Assembly: GCF_042654605.1 (NCBI RefSeq) | Contig: NZ_JBHSGT010000052.1 | Span: 1 to 56,587, forward strand | From: Enterococcus_I eurekensis | GTDB lineage: Bacteria; Bacillota; Bacilli; Lactobacillales; Enterococcaceae | Reading direction: 5' to 3' | DNA length: 56,587 nt | In this document: positions 24,778 through 32,969 of the stretch, one piece after another | Layout of the letters: each line of letters begins with the position of its first letter | Numbering within the stretch: the stretch's first letter is position 1 | Notes under the pieces: generated by a model | What the model was told of the DNA's origin: nothing | Databases searched by the model: none | What the model saw: only the letters and a program-made list of their open reading frames with translations | Made by a program: the position numbers and the translations under genes

Positions 24778-25551
24778 TTAATTGTTCATTTCGTTCACAA
24801 AGTGGTACATTAAAATTCCACCAGCGATTCCAACATTTAATGACTCTGCTTTTCCGTAAATTGGAATGTAGAGATTTTGATTGGTTAAGGATAAAACCGC
24901 TTGACTAACACCTTGTCCTTCGTTACCTAATACAATCGCCACATCACGCACAGGTGTAACTTTCTTATAAGGTAGCGCATCTTTGTTCAATTCTGTCCCA
25001 TAAACCGGTATCCCCGCCGATCTAAAATGTTTGATACGTTCGATCAGATTCCCGCTAATAATCGGTAAATGGAAATTACTTCCCTGCATACTACGTAAAA
25101 CTTTGGAGCTATATAAATCAGCCGTGCCGTCGCCTAAAATAACGCCAGAAAAACCGGCAGCGTCAGCGGTACGAATTAACGTCCCTACATTTCCAGGATC
25201 TTGTACGCCATCTAAAAGCAGCCAAGCCCCTCTATAAGATTCAACAACAACATTTTGCTTATTAACGAGTGCGACAATTCCTTGAGGCGTTGGTAATTCG
25301 GATAAGTTTTTTAAAACATCGTGAGAAACGAGGTAAGTATCAATTTCTTGTTCCACTAGCCAGTCATGATACAATTCATAGCCTTTTTGATCGATAAAAA
25401 CCGTATCGATTATGATTCCGGCTAAAACAGCTTCCTCAACTAAATGATAGCCTTCAAGTAAGTATTTATTTTGTTGATCTCTATGTTTTTTTTGATGGAA
25501 TTTCTTTACATCTTTAATCGTTTGATTTTTTATTGATTGAATTTCTTTCAT
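24778..25551 (-). CDS. TrmH/SpoU-family RNA 2'-O-methyltransferase
   Basis: A 257-residue SAM-dependent rRNA or tRNA methyltransferase of the SPOUT class. An N-terminal substrate-binding domain (to about 100) precedes a trefoil-knot catalytic domain with DGVQDPGNVGTLIRTADA, VLGNEGQGVS and the C-terminal SLNVGIAGGILMYHF. The sequence resembles Bacillus YsgA. It is divergent from acylphosphatase and close to yidC, a grouping common in lactic acid bacteria. The methylated nucleotide cannot be named from sequence. Confidence 0.93.
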   Translation of the reverse strand: MKEIQSIKNQTIKDVKKFHQKKHRDQQNKYLLEGYHLVEEAVLAGIIIDTVFIDQKGYELYHDWLVEQEIDTYLVSHDVLKNLSELPTPQGIVALVNKQNVVVESYRGAWLLLDGVQDPGNVGTLIRTADAAGFSGVILGDGTADLYSSKVLRSMQGSNFHLPIISGNLIERIKHFRSAGIPVYGTELNKDALPYKKVTPVRDVAIVLGNEGQGVSQAVLSLTNQNLYIPIYGKAESLNVGIAGGILMYHFVNEMNN

Positions 25552-25596
25552 CTAATATCACCCAGAATGATTATAGCACGAAGTAAGAAAGATAAC

Positions 25597-25625
25597 TTGT
25601 TGAAATGCGTAAAAAACGCTATCAT
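25597..25625 (+). promoter_or_regulatory. SigA promoter of acyP
   Basis: TTGTTG (25597-25602), a 17-base spacer and TATCAT (25620-25625), about 15 bases before the ribosome binding site. Confidence 0.65.
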
Positions 25626-25646
25626 TTATCTAAGGAGGGATTTTCT

Positions 25647-25922
25647 ATGCATAAAGTTCGAATCACAGCCAATGGTCGAGTTCAAGGGGTTGGTTTTCGT
25701 TTTTCAACCAAAATATTAGCAGACTCTCTTGGTATCTATGGTTCTGCTGAAAATCAAGACGACGGCTCAGTTAAAATTATCGCCATGAGCGAGGATAAAC
25801 GGTTATTACAACAATTTGTTGAACAAGTTAAGCGCTCGCCCGCTCCCTTTGGCCGTGTTGATTCCTTTCAACTAGAAAGAGATGAATCAATTACTGAAAC
25901 CCATCGATTCACTACTAATTGA
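25647..25922 (+). CDS. acyP: Acylphosphatase
   Basis: A 91-residue enzyme that hydrolyses acyl phosphates such as carbamoyl or 1,3-bisphosphoglycerate phosphate. The phosphate-binding loop GRVQGVGFR (R18) and the catalytic asparagine N36 (SAENQDDGSV) are both present. ATG at 25647 has AAGGAGG upstream, so an in-frame ATG 14 codons earlier is rejected. It lies between the divergent TrmH-type gene and yidC. Confidence 0.96.
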   Translation: MHKVRITANGRVQGVGFRFSTKILADSLGIYGSAENQDDGSVKIIAMSEDKRLLQQFVEQVKRSPAPFGRVDSFQLERDESITETHRFTTN

Positions 25923-25963
25923 TAATGTTCACAAAATCTTCAACAGCTTTTTTATTTCTTGGA

Positions 25964-25992
25964 TTGAAAACCAACTTTATTTTTAGTATAGT
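25964..25992 (+). promoter_or_regulatory. SigA promoter of yidC
   Basis: TTGAAA (25964-25969), 17 bases, TATAGT (25987-25992). The 5' leader is about 35 bases. Confidence 0.75.
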
Positions 25993-26032
25993 TAATCTTG
26001 TGATTATTTAAAAATAGAAAAGGACGAATTCA

Positions 26033-26980
26033 ATGAATAAATTAAAAACTTGGCTTGTAGCATCCGGGCTATTCGGTTTACTTATTACCCTTTCTGGGTG
26101 TGTTAAAATGCTCGAAAATGGGACTCCTGATCCAAACGGGATGATTTATCGTTATATGGTTGCGCCACTTGGTCAATTATTAACGTTTATTGCAAAAGAA
26201 TGGCAATTCGGCTATGGTTGGGCAATTATTGTTATAACCATCATCGTACGTTTTATTATTTTACCACTTGGTATCCATCAATCGCATAAATCGATGATTC
26301 AAGCAGAAAAAATGCAATATATTAAACCGCAATTAGACATTGCACAAGCAAATGCTAAAAAAGCAATAACGCGTGAAGAACAAGTGAAAGCACAATTAGA
26401 AATGCAAAATGTCTACAAAGAAAATGGTTTGAGCATGTTTGGTGGCATGGGTTGTTTACCACTTCTCTTACAAATGCCCGTCTTTACCGCACTCTTTTAT
26501 ACTGCACGCTACACACCGGGAATTGACCAAGCGACTTTCTATGGCATTTCTTTAGGTGAAAGTAGCTTACTATTAGTTGCAATCGCTGGTGTGGCTTATG
26601 TAATCCAAGGTTATGTTTCATTAATTGGTATACCAGAAGAACAAAAGAAAACCATGCGTAGTATGTTGATTGTTTCTCCTGTGATGATTGTGATGATGTC
26701 ACTTTCTTCACCTGCTGGAGTGACTCTTTACTGGGTAGTCGGTGGTGTAATTGGAGTGATTCAATCCTTTATTACAAACGTCATCATGAAACCTCGTATT
26801 AAACGAAAAATTCAAGAAGAGATGAAATTGAATCCACCAAAAGTTGTTGTTAAACCAATTGAAAAAGCAGAACCAAAAAAACAAAGCAGTTCACAACCAA
26901 AAGATGTGACACCGCGTAACGCTAGTTCAAATGGCTCTGGTAAAGGCCGTAACGCTGGAAAACAACAAAACAGAAAATGA
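26033..26980 (+). CDS. yidC: Membrane protein insertase YidC (lipoprotein type)
   Basis: A 315-residue insertase that helps place proteins in the cytoplasmic membrane with or without SecYEG. A lipoprotein signal peptide ends at C23 (LITLSGC), as in Gram-positive YidC1/YidC2. Five membrane segments follow, with the conserved arginine of the hydrophilic groove in TIIVRFIILPLG. The C-terminal tail is basic and rich in Lys, Gln and Ser (KPRIKRKIQ onward), as in the YidC2 type that interacts with ribosomes. It has its own promoter and a shared terminator. Confidence 0.95.
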   Translation: MNKLKTWLVASGLFGLLITLSGCVKMLENGTPDPNGMIYRYMVAPLGQLLTFIAKEWQFGYGWAIIVITIIVRFIILPLGIHQSHKSMIQAEKMQYIKPQLDIAQANAKKAITREEQVKAQLEMQNVYKENGLSMFGGMGCLPLLLQMPVFTALFYTARYTPGIDQATFYGISLGESSLLLVAIAGVAYVIQGYVSLIGIPEEQKKTMRSMLIVSPVMIVMMSLSSPAGVTLYWVVGGVIGVIQSFITNVIMKPRIKRKIQEEMKLNPPKVVVKPIEKAEPKKQSSSQPKDVTPRNASSNGSGKGRNAGKQQNRK

Positions 26981-26999
26981 TAAACTGAAATATTAACTG

Positions 27000-27038
27000 C
27001 AACAAGGCCTTCAAGTATTTTACTTGAAGGCCTTGTTG
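27000..27038. terminator. Bidirectional terminator between yidC and glyS
   Basis: A 17-18-bp stem (starting CAACAAGGCCTTCAAGTA) with a 4-base loop between convergent genes. T-rich sequence follows on the plus strand; the minus side is weaker. Confidence 0.85.
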
Positions 27039-27040
27039 TC

Positions 27041-29110
27041 TTATTTTGTAATTAAATGGTCCAAACTTGCAATGACTAAGGCCATTTTTGAAATTTGTTT
27101 TAATTGGTTTAAACGATTATTACGAATACTTTCATCATCAACCATCACCATTGTGTCAGCAAAATATGCCTCAATTAACGGGCGTAATTGAACGAGTGCT
27201 TGGTAATTATCGGCCATTGTATTTTCAGAAAAATGTTCTTCAACTGCTTTAGCTGCTGCATACAAATCATGTTCTGCTTGGTTTTCAAACAACGTAGCAT
27301 CTATTTTTTCATTGTCTTCAGTTGCTTTTTCTGCCAAATTAATCACCCGCGTCAACGCTTCGATTGAAACTTTAAATTCTGGATCTTTCAAATGATTTTT
27401 TAAGATTTGTGCTGCATGAAAAATTTGTGAAAGATCTTGTTGCTCAGATTCAATTACCGCTTCAACAACATCATGACGAATCGCTTGTGTCGCAAAAAAT
27501 TGTTTTAAACGCGCCTTAATAAATTCACTTACAGCTTTTGATTCAACTGCTAATTGAATCCCATAAATTGAATTTTGATTAATTTCGTCTTCAATTTCTT
27601 TTTGTAGTAAAGTTAGTGGGAAATGCCAATTTTTAGCTGAAATAATACGGATAATTCCGTAACTTTGTCGTCTCAATGCGTACGGGTCATTTGAACCGCT
27701 TGGTACCATCCCTACAGAGAAGAACGTTAAGACACTATCTAATTTGTCGGCAATCGCTAAAACGGCACCAATATTTGATTCCGGTAGTTCGCCTTCACTT
27801 GAAACAGGCATATAATGCTCTTTGATTGCTCGAGCAACAGCTGTGTTTTCACCTTGTAGTAAGGCATATTTTTCACCCATGATCCCCTGTAATTCAGGGA
27901 ACTCACCTACCATATTGGTAACTAAATCAAATTTATATATAGCACTTGCTCGTTTCAAATCCTTTAATTCTTCTGCCGTTAAGCCTACTTTTTGACCGAT
28001 AATTTGTGCAATCGCACTTACTCGTTGCATTTTTTCATATAATGAACCAATTTTCTTATGGAAAGTCACATTTTTTAGTTTTTCAATACAGCTATCAATA
28101 GTTAATTTTTTATCTTCTTGATAGAAAAACTCTGCATCTTCTAAACGAGCAACTAAGACTTTTTCATTACCTTTGATGACATTTTCAATATGATTGCGAT
28201 CGCCATTACGGACAGAAATAAAGTGCGGTAATATCTGACCATTTGCATCGCGAACATCAAAATAGCGTTGGTGTTCTTTCATTGAAGTAACTAACACTTC
28301 TTCAGGGACAGATAAATATTTTTCAGCATAATTGCCGACAAAAGCTGTTGGATATTCAAGTAAGTTATTAACTTCTTCTAGTAAATCTGCGTCAAGTTCG
28401 ATTTTCCAACTATTTTTTGTCGCAATTTGTTGGATTTGATCGATAATCATCTCTTCACGACGTTTCGAATCGGCAATGACATAAACTTCTGCTAATTTTT
28501 CTAAATACTCATCAGCCGTCGTAAATGTCACGTCATGCCCTAAGAAACGATGACCTCTTGAAGTGCGGCCTGTTTGGATATCTAGGAAGTCAAATGGGAT
28601 GACTTCATCGCCAAATAGCGCGACAATCCAATGTATCGGACGAATGTATTCCACATCATATTTTCCCCAATGCATCGTTACAGGGAACGTTAAGCTGGTT
28701 AATACGTCTTTTAAGCCTGCCAACACTTCAAATGCCGCTTTTCCATCTGTATGTTTTTTTGCGTGAACGTATTCAACACCTTTTATTTCTTGGAAGAAAA
28801 TATCATCTGTCGTCAAGCCTTGTCCACGAACAAAACCTTGAGCAGCTTTCGACCAATTACCTTCAGCGTCCAAAGCAATTTTTTTTGCCGGACCTTTCAC
28901 AACTTCTTCTTGATCTGCTTGTCTTTCATCGACGTTTGTGACATAGATTGCTAAACGGCGCGGCGTTGAATAAGCAGCAATCTCGTCATAATTTAAAACA
29001 TTTTCTTTTAGAAATACCGCTGTTTTTTCTTTTAATTGATTCATGCTTGGCACAACGATATGTGCGGGCATTTCTTCTAATCCAATTTCAAATAGTAGAT
29101 TTTTCCCCAT
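27041..29110 (-). CDS. glyS: Glycyl-tRNA synthetase beta subunit
   Basis: The 689-residue beta subunit of the bacterial alpha2-beta2 glycyl-tRNA synthetase. It binds tRNA-Gly and is needed for charging. It begins KNLLFEIGLEEMPAH, typical of the family, and includes an HD-like domain and a C-terminal anticodon-binding region (LRPLIEAYFADTMVMVDDE). Its ribosome binding site lies in the last codons of glyQ, one base separating the genes. The T-box leader upstream of glyQ controls both. Confidence 0.97.
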   Translation of the reverse strand: MGKNLLFEIGLEEMPAHIVVPSMNQLKEKTAVFLKENVLNYDEIAAYSTPRRLAIYVTNVDERQADQEEVVKGPAKKIALDAEGNWSKAAQGFVRGQGLTTDDIFFQEIKGVEYVHAKKHTDGKAAFEVLAGLKDVLTSLTFPVTMHWGKYDVEYIRPIHWIVALFGDEVIPFDFLDIQTGRTSRGHRFLGHDVTFTTADEYLEKLAEVYVIADSKRREEMIIDQIQQIATKNSWKIELDADLLEEVNNLLEYPTAFVGNYAEKYLSVPEEVLVTSMKEHQRYFDVRDANGQILPHFISVRNGDRNHIENVIKGNEKVLVARLEDAEFFYQEDKKLTIDSCIEKLKNVTFHKKIGSLYEKMQRVSAIAQIIGQKVGLTAEELKDLKRASAIYKFDLVTNMVGEFPELQGIMGEKYALLQGENTAVARAIKEHYMPVSSEGELPESNIGAVLAIADKLDSVLTFFSVGMVPSGSNDPYALRRQSYGIIRIISAKNWHFPLTLLQKEIEDEINQNSIYGIQLAVESKAVSEFIKARLKQFFATQAIRHDVVEAVIESEQQDLSQIFHAAQILKNHLKDPEFKVSIEALTRVINLAEKATEDNEKIDATLFENQAEHDLYAAAKAVEEHFSENTMADNYQALVQLRPLIEAYFADTMVMVDDESIRNNRLNQLKQISKMALVIASLDHLITK

Positions 29111-29111
29111 C

Positions 29112-30026
29112 TTAGTTTTCCTCCTTTAACCATTTTTGTGCTTCTTCAGGACTTAATAGTGGATAACCAAGTTTTGCACGTTCAGCAACAAAAATCTTGG
29201 CTACTTCACGAGATAAATTACGGATTCGTGCCAAATATCCTGCGCGCTCTGTCGAAGAAACCGCTCCTCGTGCATCAAGTAAGTTAAAGTTGTGGCTACA
29301 TTTCAAAATGTAATCATAAGCCGGATGTACCAAACTTGCTTCAATACAACGTTGTGCTTCAATTTCAAATTTATTAAAATTATCTAATAGCATCTCTTGG
29401 TTGCTAATTTCAAATGAATATTTTGAATGTTCATATTCAGGTTGGTTAAAGATTTCTCCGTATTTGACACCATTGGTCCATTCTAAATCATAAACACTTT
29501 CCACTTCTTGAATATAAGACGCCAAACGTTCTAATCCATAAGTAATTTCAGAAGTTACTGGTGAACACGGTAAACTTCCAACTTGTTGGAAATAAGTAAA
29601 TTGCGTAATTTCCATCCCATTTAACCAAACTTCCCAACCAAGACCGGCACACCCCATTGAAGGATTTTCCCAGTTATCTTCTACAAAACGAATGTCATGT
29701 TCTAGTGGATCAATCCCTAGTAAACGTAAACTTTCTAAGTACAATTCTTGGATATTATCTGGTGAAGGTTTCATTACAACTTGAAATTGATGATGTTGAT
29801 ACAAACGGTTTGGATTTTCACCATAACGACCATCTGCTGGACGACGGGAAGGCTCCACATAAGCGGCATTCCATGGTTCTGGTCCAATTGCACGTAAAAA
29901 TGTATATGGACTCATTGTCCCTGCTCCTTTTTCTGTATCATAGGCTTGCATTAACATGCAACCATTGCTTGACCAAAAATTTTGCAATGTGATAATCATT
30001 TCTTGCACGGTTTGTTTTTTTGTCAT
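29112..30026 (-). CDS. glyQ: Glycyl-tRNA synthetase alpha subunit
   Basis: The 304-residue catalytic alpha subunit forming glycyl-adenylate. It shows the class II motifs in YVEPSRRPADGRYGENPNRL (about 56-75) and MGCAGLGWEVWLNGMEITQFTY. It is translated first in the glyQS operon, downstream of a glycine T-box leader. Confidence 0.97.
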   Translation of the reverse strand: MTKKQTVQEMIITLQNFWSSNGCMLMQAYDTEKGAGTMSPYTFLRAIGPEPWNAAYVEPSRRPADGRYGENPNRLYQHHQFQVVMKPSPDNIQELYLESLRLLGIDPLEHDIRFVEDNWENPSMGCAGLGWEVWLNGMEITQFTYFQQVGSLPCSPVTSEITYGLERLASYIQEVESVYDLEWTNGVKYGEIFNQPEYEHSKYSFEISNQEMLLDNFNKFEIEAQRCIEASLVHPAYDYILKCSHNFNLLDARGAVSSTERAGYLARIRNLSREVAKIFVAERAKLGYPLLSPEEAQKWLKEEN

Positions 30027-30078
30027 ATTTATTCCTCCTGCTTCTTTTCAACTGCATCAAACTCTCGACTGTGGCGAA

Positions 30079-30284
30079 TAAAAAAGTCCCTATACTTATC
30101 TTTTTAGACAAGTATAGGGACGAATAAATTCGCGGTTCCACCCTACTTCCGATTGCTCGGCAGCTTCGTTTTAAATGCTCACAATCGCCCAAAATAAAAG
30201 GATCACTATCTGGCTTACACTCTCCCAAACTCGCTTAAAGGATTACACTCTTATTTCTTATAATGTTCAACGCATGATTCAGTT
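30079..30284 (-). promoter_or_regulatory. T-box riboswitch leader of glyQS
   Basis: The leader carries the invariant T-box sequence AGGGTGGAACCGCG (30131-30144), which pairs with the CCA end of uncharged tRNA. A terminator hairpin follows (arms GTCCCTATACTT and its complement at 30086-30121, then six T). Upstream the stem I region includes GGGAGAGTG. Uncharged tRNA-Gly would stabilise the antiterminator and switch on glyQS. The specifier codon was not assigned with certainty. Confidence 0.93.
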
Positions 30285-30290
30285 GTTTCT

Positions 30291-30320
30291 ATCATAATTC
30301 TTTTTGAACAGACTTGTCAA
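30291..30320 (-). promoter_or_regulatory. SigA promoter of the glyQS T-box leader
   Basis: TTGACA (30315-30320), an 18-base spacer and TATGAT (30291-30296) on the minus strand. The -35 hexamer overlaps the last codons of recO. Confidence 0.8.
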
Positions 30321-31117
30321 TCCTTTTCCCCATTTTCTTCATTTTCATTTATTGGCTTCAATAAATTGCCCCATTCATTCATCTGTTCGATAAATTTTTT
30401 ACTCTTTAAATGAATACCAACATATTCTTCATACAATTGATCAATCACTTTTTGGATTTGTTTTTTCGTTTCTTCTTTCAAGCAAATCGATTGAATGTTT
30501 TGATAAGAAATTTGTGAAAATTGGCGGATAAAATGAATTGCTATCGGATTGGCTTGATATCGATTTTTATCTTCAAAAAAATGACGTTCGCACAACAAGC
30601 CATGATATTTTGGGGAGAAATCAAATTTTCCTTGTGTCTGTCCACAAATTTGACACTGTTCCCAATTAAACAGGACACCAAAACGTTGTAGAATTTGGAT
30701 TTCAAAAATATTTGTGACGATTTCGAAATCTTTACCTTCATCAAGTAAATTCAAAGCTTGTTGTAAAAAGGTGAATAAGTTCGGATCATATACACGATCT
30801 TCAATCGCCGCATCTGTCAGAGCTAGTAAATAAGTCGCATAAGCTGCCGGAAAAATATCTTGTTGAATCTTTAAAAAAGGTTGAATATCTTTAGCAGCAT
30901 TTAAAAAAGACAGTCCTTCTTGATTAAATTTCCCTAAGTAAATGGCCTGAGTATAAGGCATAATTGCAGGTGTTAAAGGATTATTTTTACGATGTGCCCC
31001 TTTAACGAAAAACATGAGTTTCCCCGCTGATTCGGTAAAAATTTTAACAAGCTTGTCCTTTTCTTTATAGTCTTTAGTGAACAAGACAATGCCTTTTGAT
31101 TCTGCAATATGATTCAT
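30317..31117 (-). CDS. recO: DNA repair protein RecO
   Basis: A 266-residue recombination mediator that helps load RecA on gaps with RecR. The N-terminal OB fold (ESKGIVLFTKDYKEKDKLVKIFT) precedes a helical domain with a zinc site (CQICG and later LLCERH). ATG at 31117 is chosen because GGAGGAGG lies just upstream; an in-frame start 18 codons earlier would run through a terminator hairpin. It follows era, as in many Firmicutes. Confidence 0.95.
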   Translation of the reverse strand: MNHIAESKGIVLFTKDYKEKDKLVKIFTESAGKLMFFVKGAHRKNNPLTPAIMPYTQAIYLGKFNQEGLSFLNAAKDIQPFLKIQQDIFPAAYATYLLALTDAAIEDRVYDPNLFTFLQQALNLLDEGKDFEIVTNIFEIQILQRFGVLFNWEQCQICGQTQGKFDFSPKYHGLLCERHFFEDKNRYQANPIAIHFIRQFSQISYQNIQSICLKEETKKQIQKVIDQLYEEYVGIHLKSKKFIEQMNEWGNLLKPINENEENGEKD

Positions 31118-31143
31118 CGAGTTCCTCCTCCACCAAACTTCAT

Positions 31144-31177
31144 AAAAAAGCAGAGCCATGACGATCGTCACAGCTCT
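31144..31177 (-). terminator. Terminator or attenuator between era and recO
   Basis: On the minus strand AGAGC pairs with GCTCT around the perfect palindrome TGACGATCGTCA, followed by GC and six T. It lies between era and the recO start, inside what would otherwise be one operon, so it may reduce transcription into recO. Confidence 0.8.
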
Positions 31178-31186
31178 TCCTAATGC

Positions 31187-32086
31187 TTAGTACTCTTCTT
31201 CGCGGTAACCAAAGTCTTTCAAATTGGTTTGTTTATCACGCCAATCTTTCTGAACTTTAACCCAAAGTTCTAAAAAGACTTTATCTCCTAGTAAATGTTC
31301 AATATCCAGACGGGCTTTCGTACCAATTAATTTCAACATTTTTCCGCCTTTACCGATAATAATACCTTTTTGGCTATCACGTTCAACAATAACGGTTGCT
31401 TGGATTTCAATTTTATTGTTCTCGTTACGTTTCATCGAATCGATCGTTACCGCTACTGAATGCGGTACTTCATCATGCGTAAAGAACAAGACTTTTTCAC
31501 GAATTAATTCTGAAACAATAAAGTACTCTGGATGATCAGTAATTTGTTCTTCTGGGAAATATTGTGGGCCTTCTGGCATTTGTGCGGTCAACGTTTCCAT
31601 CAAGCGCTCAAAATTATTTCCTTCAGTAGCAGAAATCGGTACAATTTCTGCAAAATCCATTTGTTTTGAATAATCATCGATAATCGCTAATAAATCGTTC
31701 GGATGAATTTTATCGATTTTATTAATAACTAAATAAACGGGTACATGACTTTTTTTCAGACGTTCAATGATTAAGTCATCCCCTTTACCGCGTTTTTGAT
31801 CCGCACTAATCATAAATAAGACGATATCGACTTCACGCATCGCACTATAAGCTGTTTCAACCATGAAATCACCGAGACGATGACGTGGTTTATGAATCCC
31901 TGGCGTATCAATAAAAACAATTTGCGCTTCATCTGTCGTTGAAACACCTTGAATTTTATTACGTGTTGTTTGAGCTTTGTCACTCATAATTGCAATTTTT
32001 TGACCAACAATTCGATTTAAAAGTGTTGATTTACCAACATTCGGCCGGCCGACAATTGCGACGAAACCTGATTTATATTCTGACAT
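31187..32086 (-). CDS. era: GTPase Era
   Basis: A 299-residue GTPase that binds the 3' end of 16S rRNA and acts in 30S subunit maturation. G1 GRPNVGKS (13-20), G3 DTPGIHKP, G4 NKID and a C-terminal KH domain (GIIIGKGGKMLKLIG) are all visible. It sits with ybeY and dgkA, a set tied to ribosome maturation and membrane metabolism. A cytidine deaminase gene, found here in Bacillus, is absent. Confidence 0.97.
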   Translation of the reverse strand: MSEYKSGFVAIVGRPNVGKSTLLNRIVGQKIAIMSDKAQTTRNKIQGVSTTDEAQIVFIDTPGIHKPRHRLGDFMVETAYSAMREVDIVLFMISADQKRGKGDDLIIERLKKSHVPVYLVINKIDKIHPNDLLAIIDDYSKQMDFAEIVPISATEGNNFERLMETLTAQMPEGPQYFPEEQITDHPEYFIVSELIREKVLFFTHDEVPHSVAVTIDSMKRNENNKIEIQATVIVERDSQKGIIIGKGGKMLKLIGTKARLDIEHLLGDKVFLELWVKVQKDWRDKQTNLKDFGYREEEY

Positions 32087-32101
32087 ATTTGTCCCTCTTT
32101 C

Positions 32102-32506
32102 TTAAAAAAACAATTGATAAATTTTAGGTAAAAAAATGAAACAAGCAACAATCAGTGCAAATAATGCGGTAATTAGTACCGCACCTGCTGCCATATCTTT
32201 GATTTTTTTTCCAATTGAATGGAAATGAAAATCGGTTATCATATCGACCACATTTTCAAAAGCCGTATTAATAATTTCCATCACAATTACTAAAAAAATA
32301 CTTAATAGTAGCCAAAGCCATTCCCAACGATTTAATTGGAATAACAAACCTAGCACGATTGCAACTCCCCCAAGAATCGTATGTGCACGCATATTTCGTT
32401 CATCATGATAAACGGTTTTGATTCCTGTAACAGCAAACTCGACTGAACGAATAAAATGCTTGTTTTTTCCAATATCTTCTTTCTTACCTTTGTAATCCAT
32501 AAGCAT
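32102..32506 (-). CDS. dgkA: Diacylglycerol/undecaprenol kinase
   Basis: A 134-residue membrane kinase with three hydrophobic helices and the family motif EIINTAFENVVD. In Gram-positive bacteria the DgkA family mainly phosphorylates undecaprenol, recycling the cell-wall lipid carrier. The first ATG (32506) is kept because AAGGAA lies seven bases upstream. It overlaps the end of ybeY by 23 bases, which implies translational coupling. Confidence 0.94.
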   Translation of the reverse strand: MLMDYKGKKEDIGKNKHFIRSVEFAVTGIKTVYHDERNMRAHTILGGVAIVLGLLFQLNRWEWLWLLLSIFLVIVMEIINTAFENVVDMITDFHFHSIGKKIKDMAAGAVLITALFALIVACFIFLPKIYQLFF

Positions 32507-32969
32507 TCAAAATTTCCTTTTGTAGTCCGAACATTTCTGCTTCATCTTTGGGGTTCATGTGATCATAGCCGTTTAAATGTAAAAAGCCATGTAAAGCTAA
32601 AAAACCAAGCTCGCGTTCATAAGTGTGTCCATATTCTTGGGCTTGTTCACGTGCGCGCTCTACAGAAATCATTAAATCACCTAAGGTCTTTGGTAAATCT
32701 ATCGCCATCTCAAAATCCTCAGAAAAGAAGACGGGTAATTCATCTTCACCCTCTTCTTCAAAAGCAAAACTAATGACATCCGTCGGAACATCTTTGTCAC
32801 GATAAGTCCGGTTGATAATTTGAATACTGGCATTGTCCATAAACGTCACTGACATTTCAGTATTTTCAGGTAACTCTAAAAAATCAGCAGCAAATTGCAA
32901 TAAAGAATCGATATCTTTTTGGTCCTTGGTCGGGACTTGATTCGTTTCATCAATAAAGTTAATTTCCAT
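32484..32969 (-). CDS. ybeY: rRNA maturation endoribonuclease YbeY
   Basis: A 161-residue metal-dependent RNase used in 16S rRNA 3' processing and ribosome quality control. The zinc motif HGFLHLNGYDH (three histidines) is intact. It overlaps pgpH by 11 bases and dgkA by 23 bases in a tight operon. Confidence 0.96.
   Translation of the reverse strand: MEINFIDETNQVPTKDQKDIDSLLQFAADFLELPENTEMSVTFMDNASIQIINRTYRDKDVPTDVISFAFEEEGEDELPVFFSEDFEMAIDLPKTLGDLMISVERAREQAQEYGHTYERELGFLALHGFLHLNGYDHMNPKDEAEMFGLQKEILNAYGLQR

Noticed and set aside
29938..30228. Open frame of 96 codons over the T-box leader
   Set aside because: The sequence is the glyQS T-box and terminator, a structured noncoding leader; the frame is incidental.
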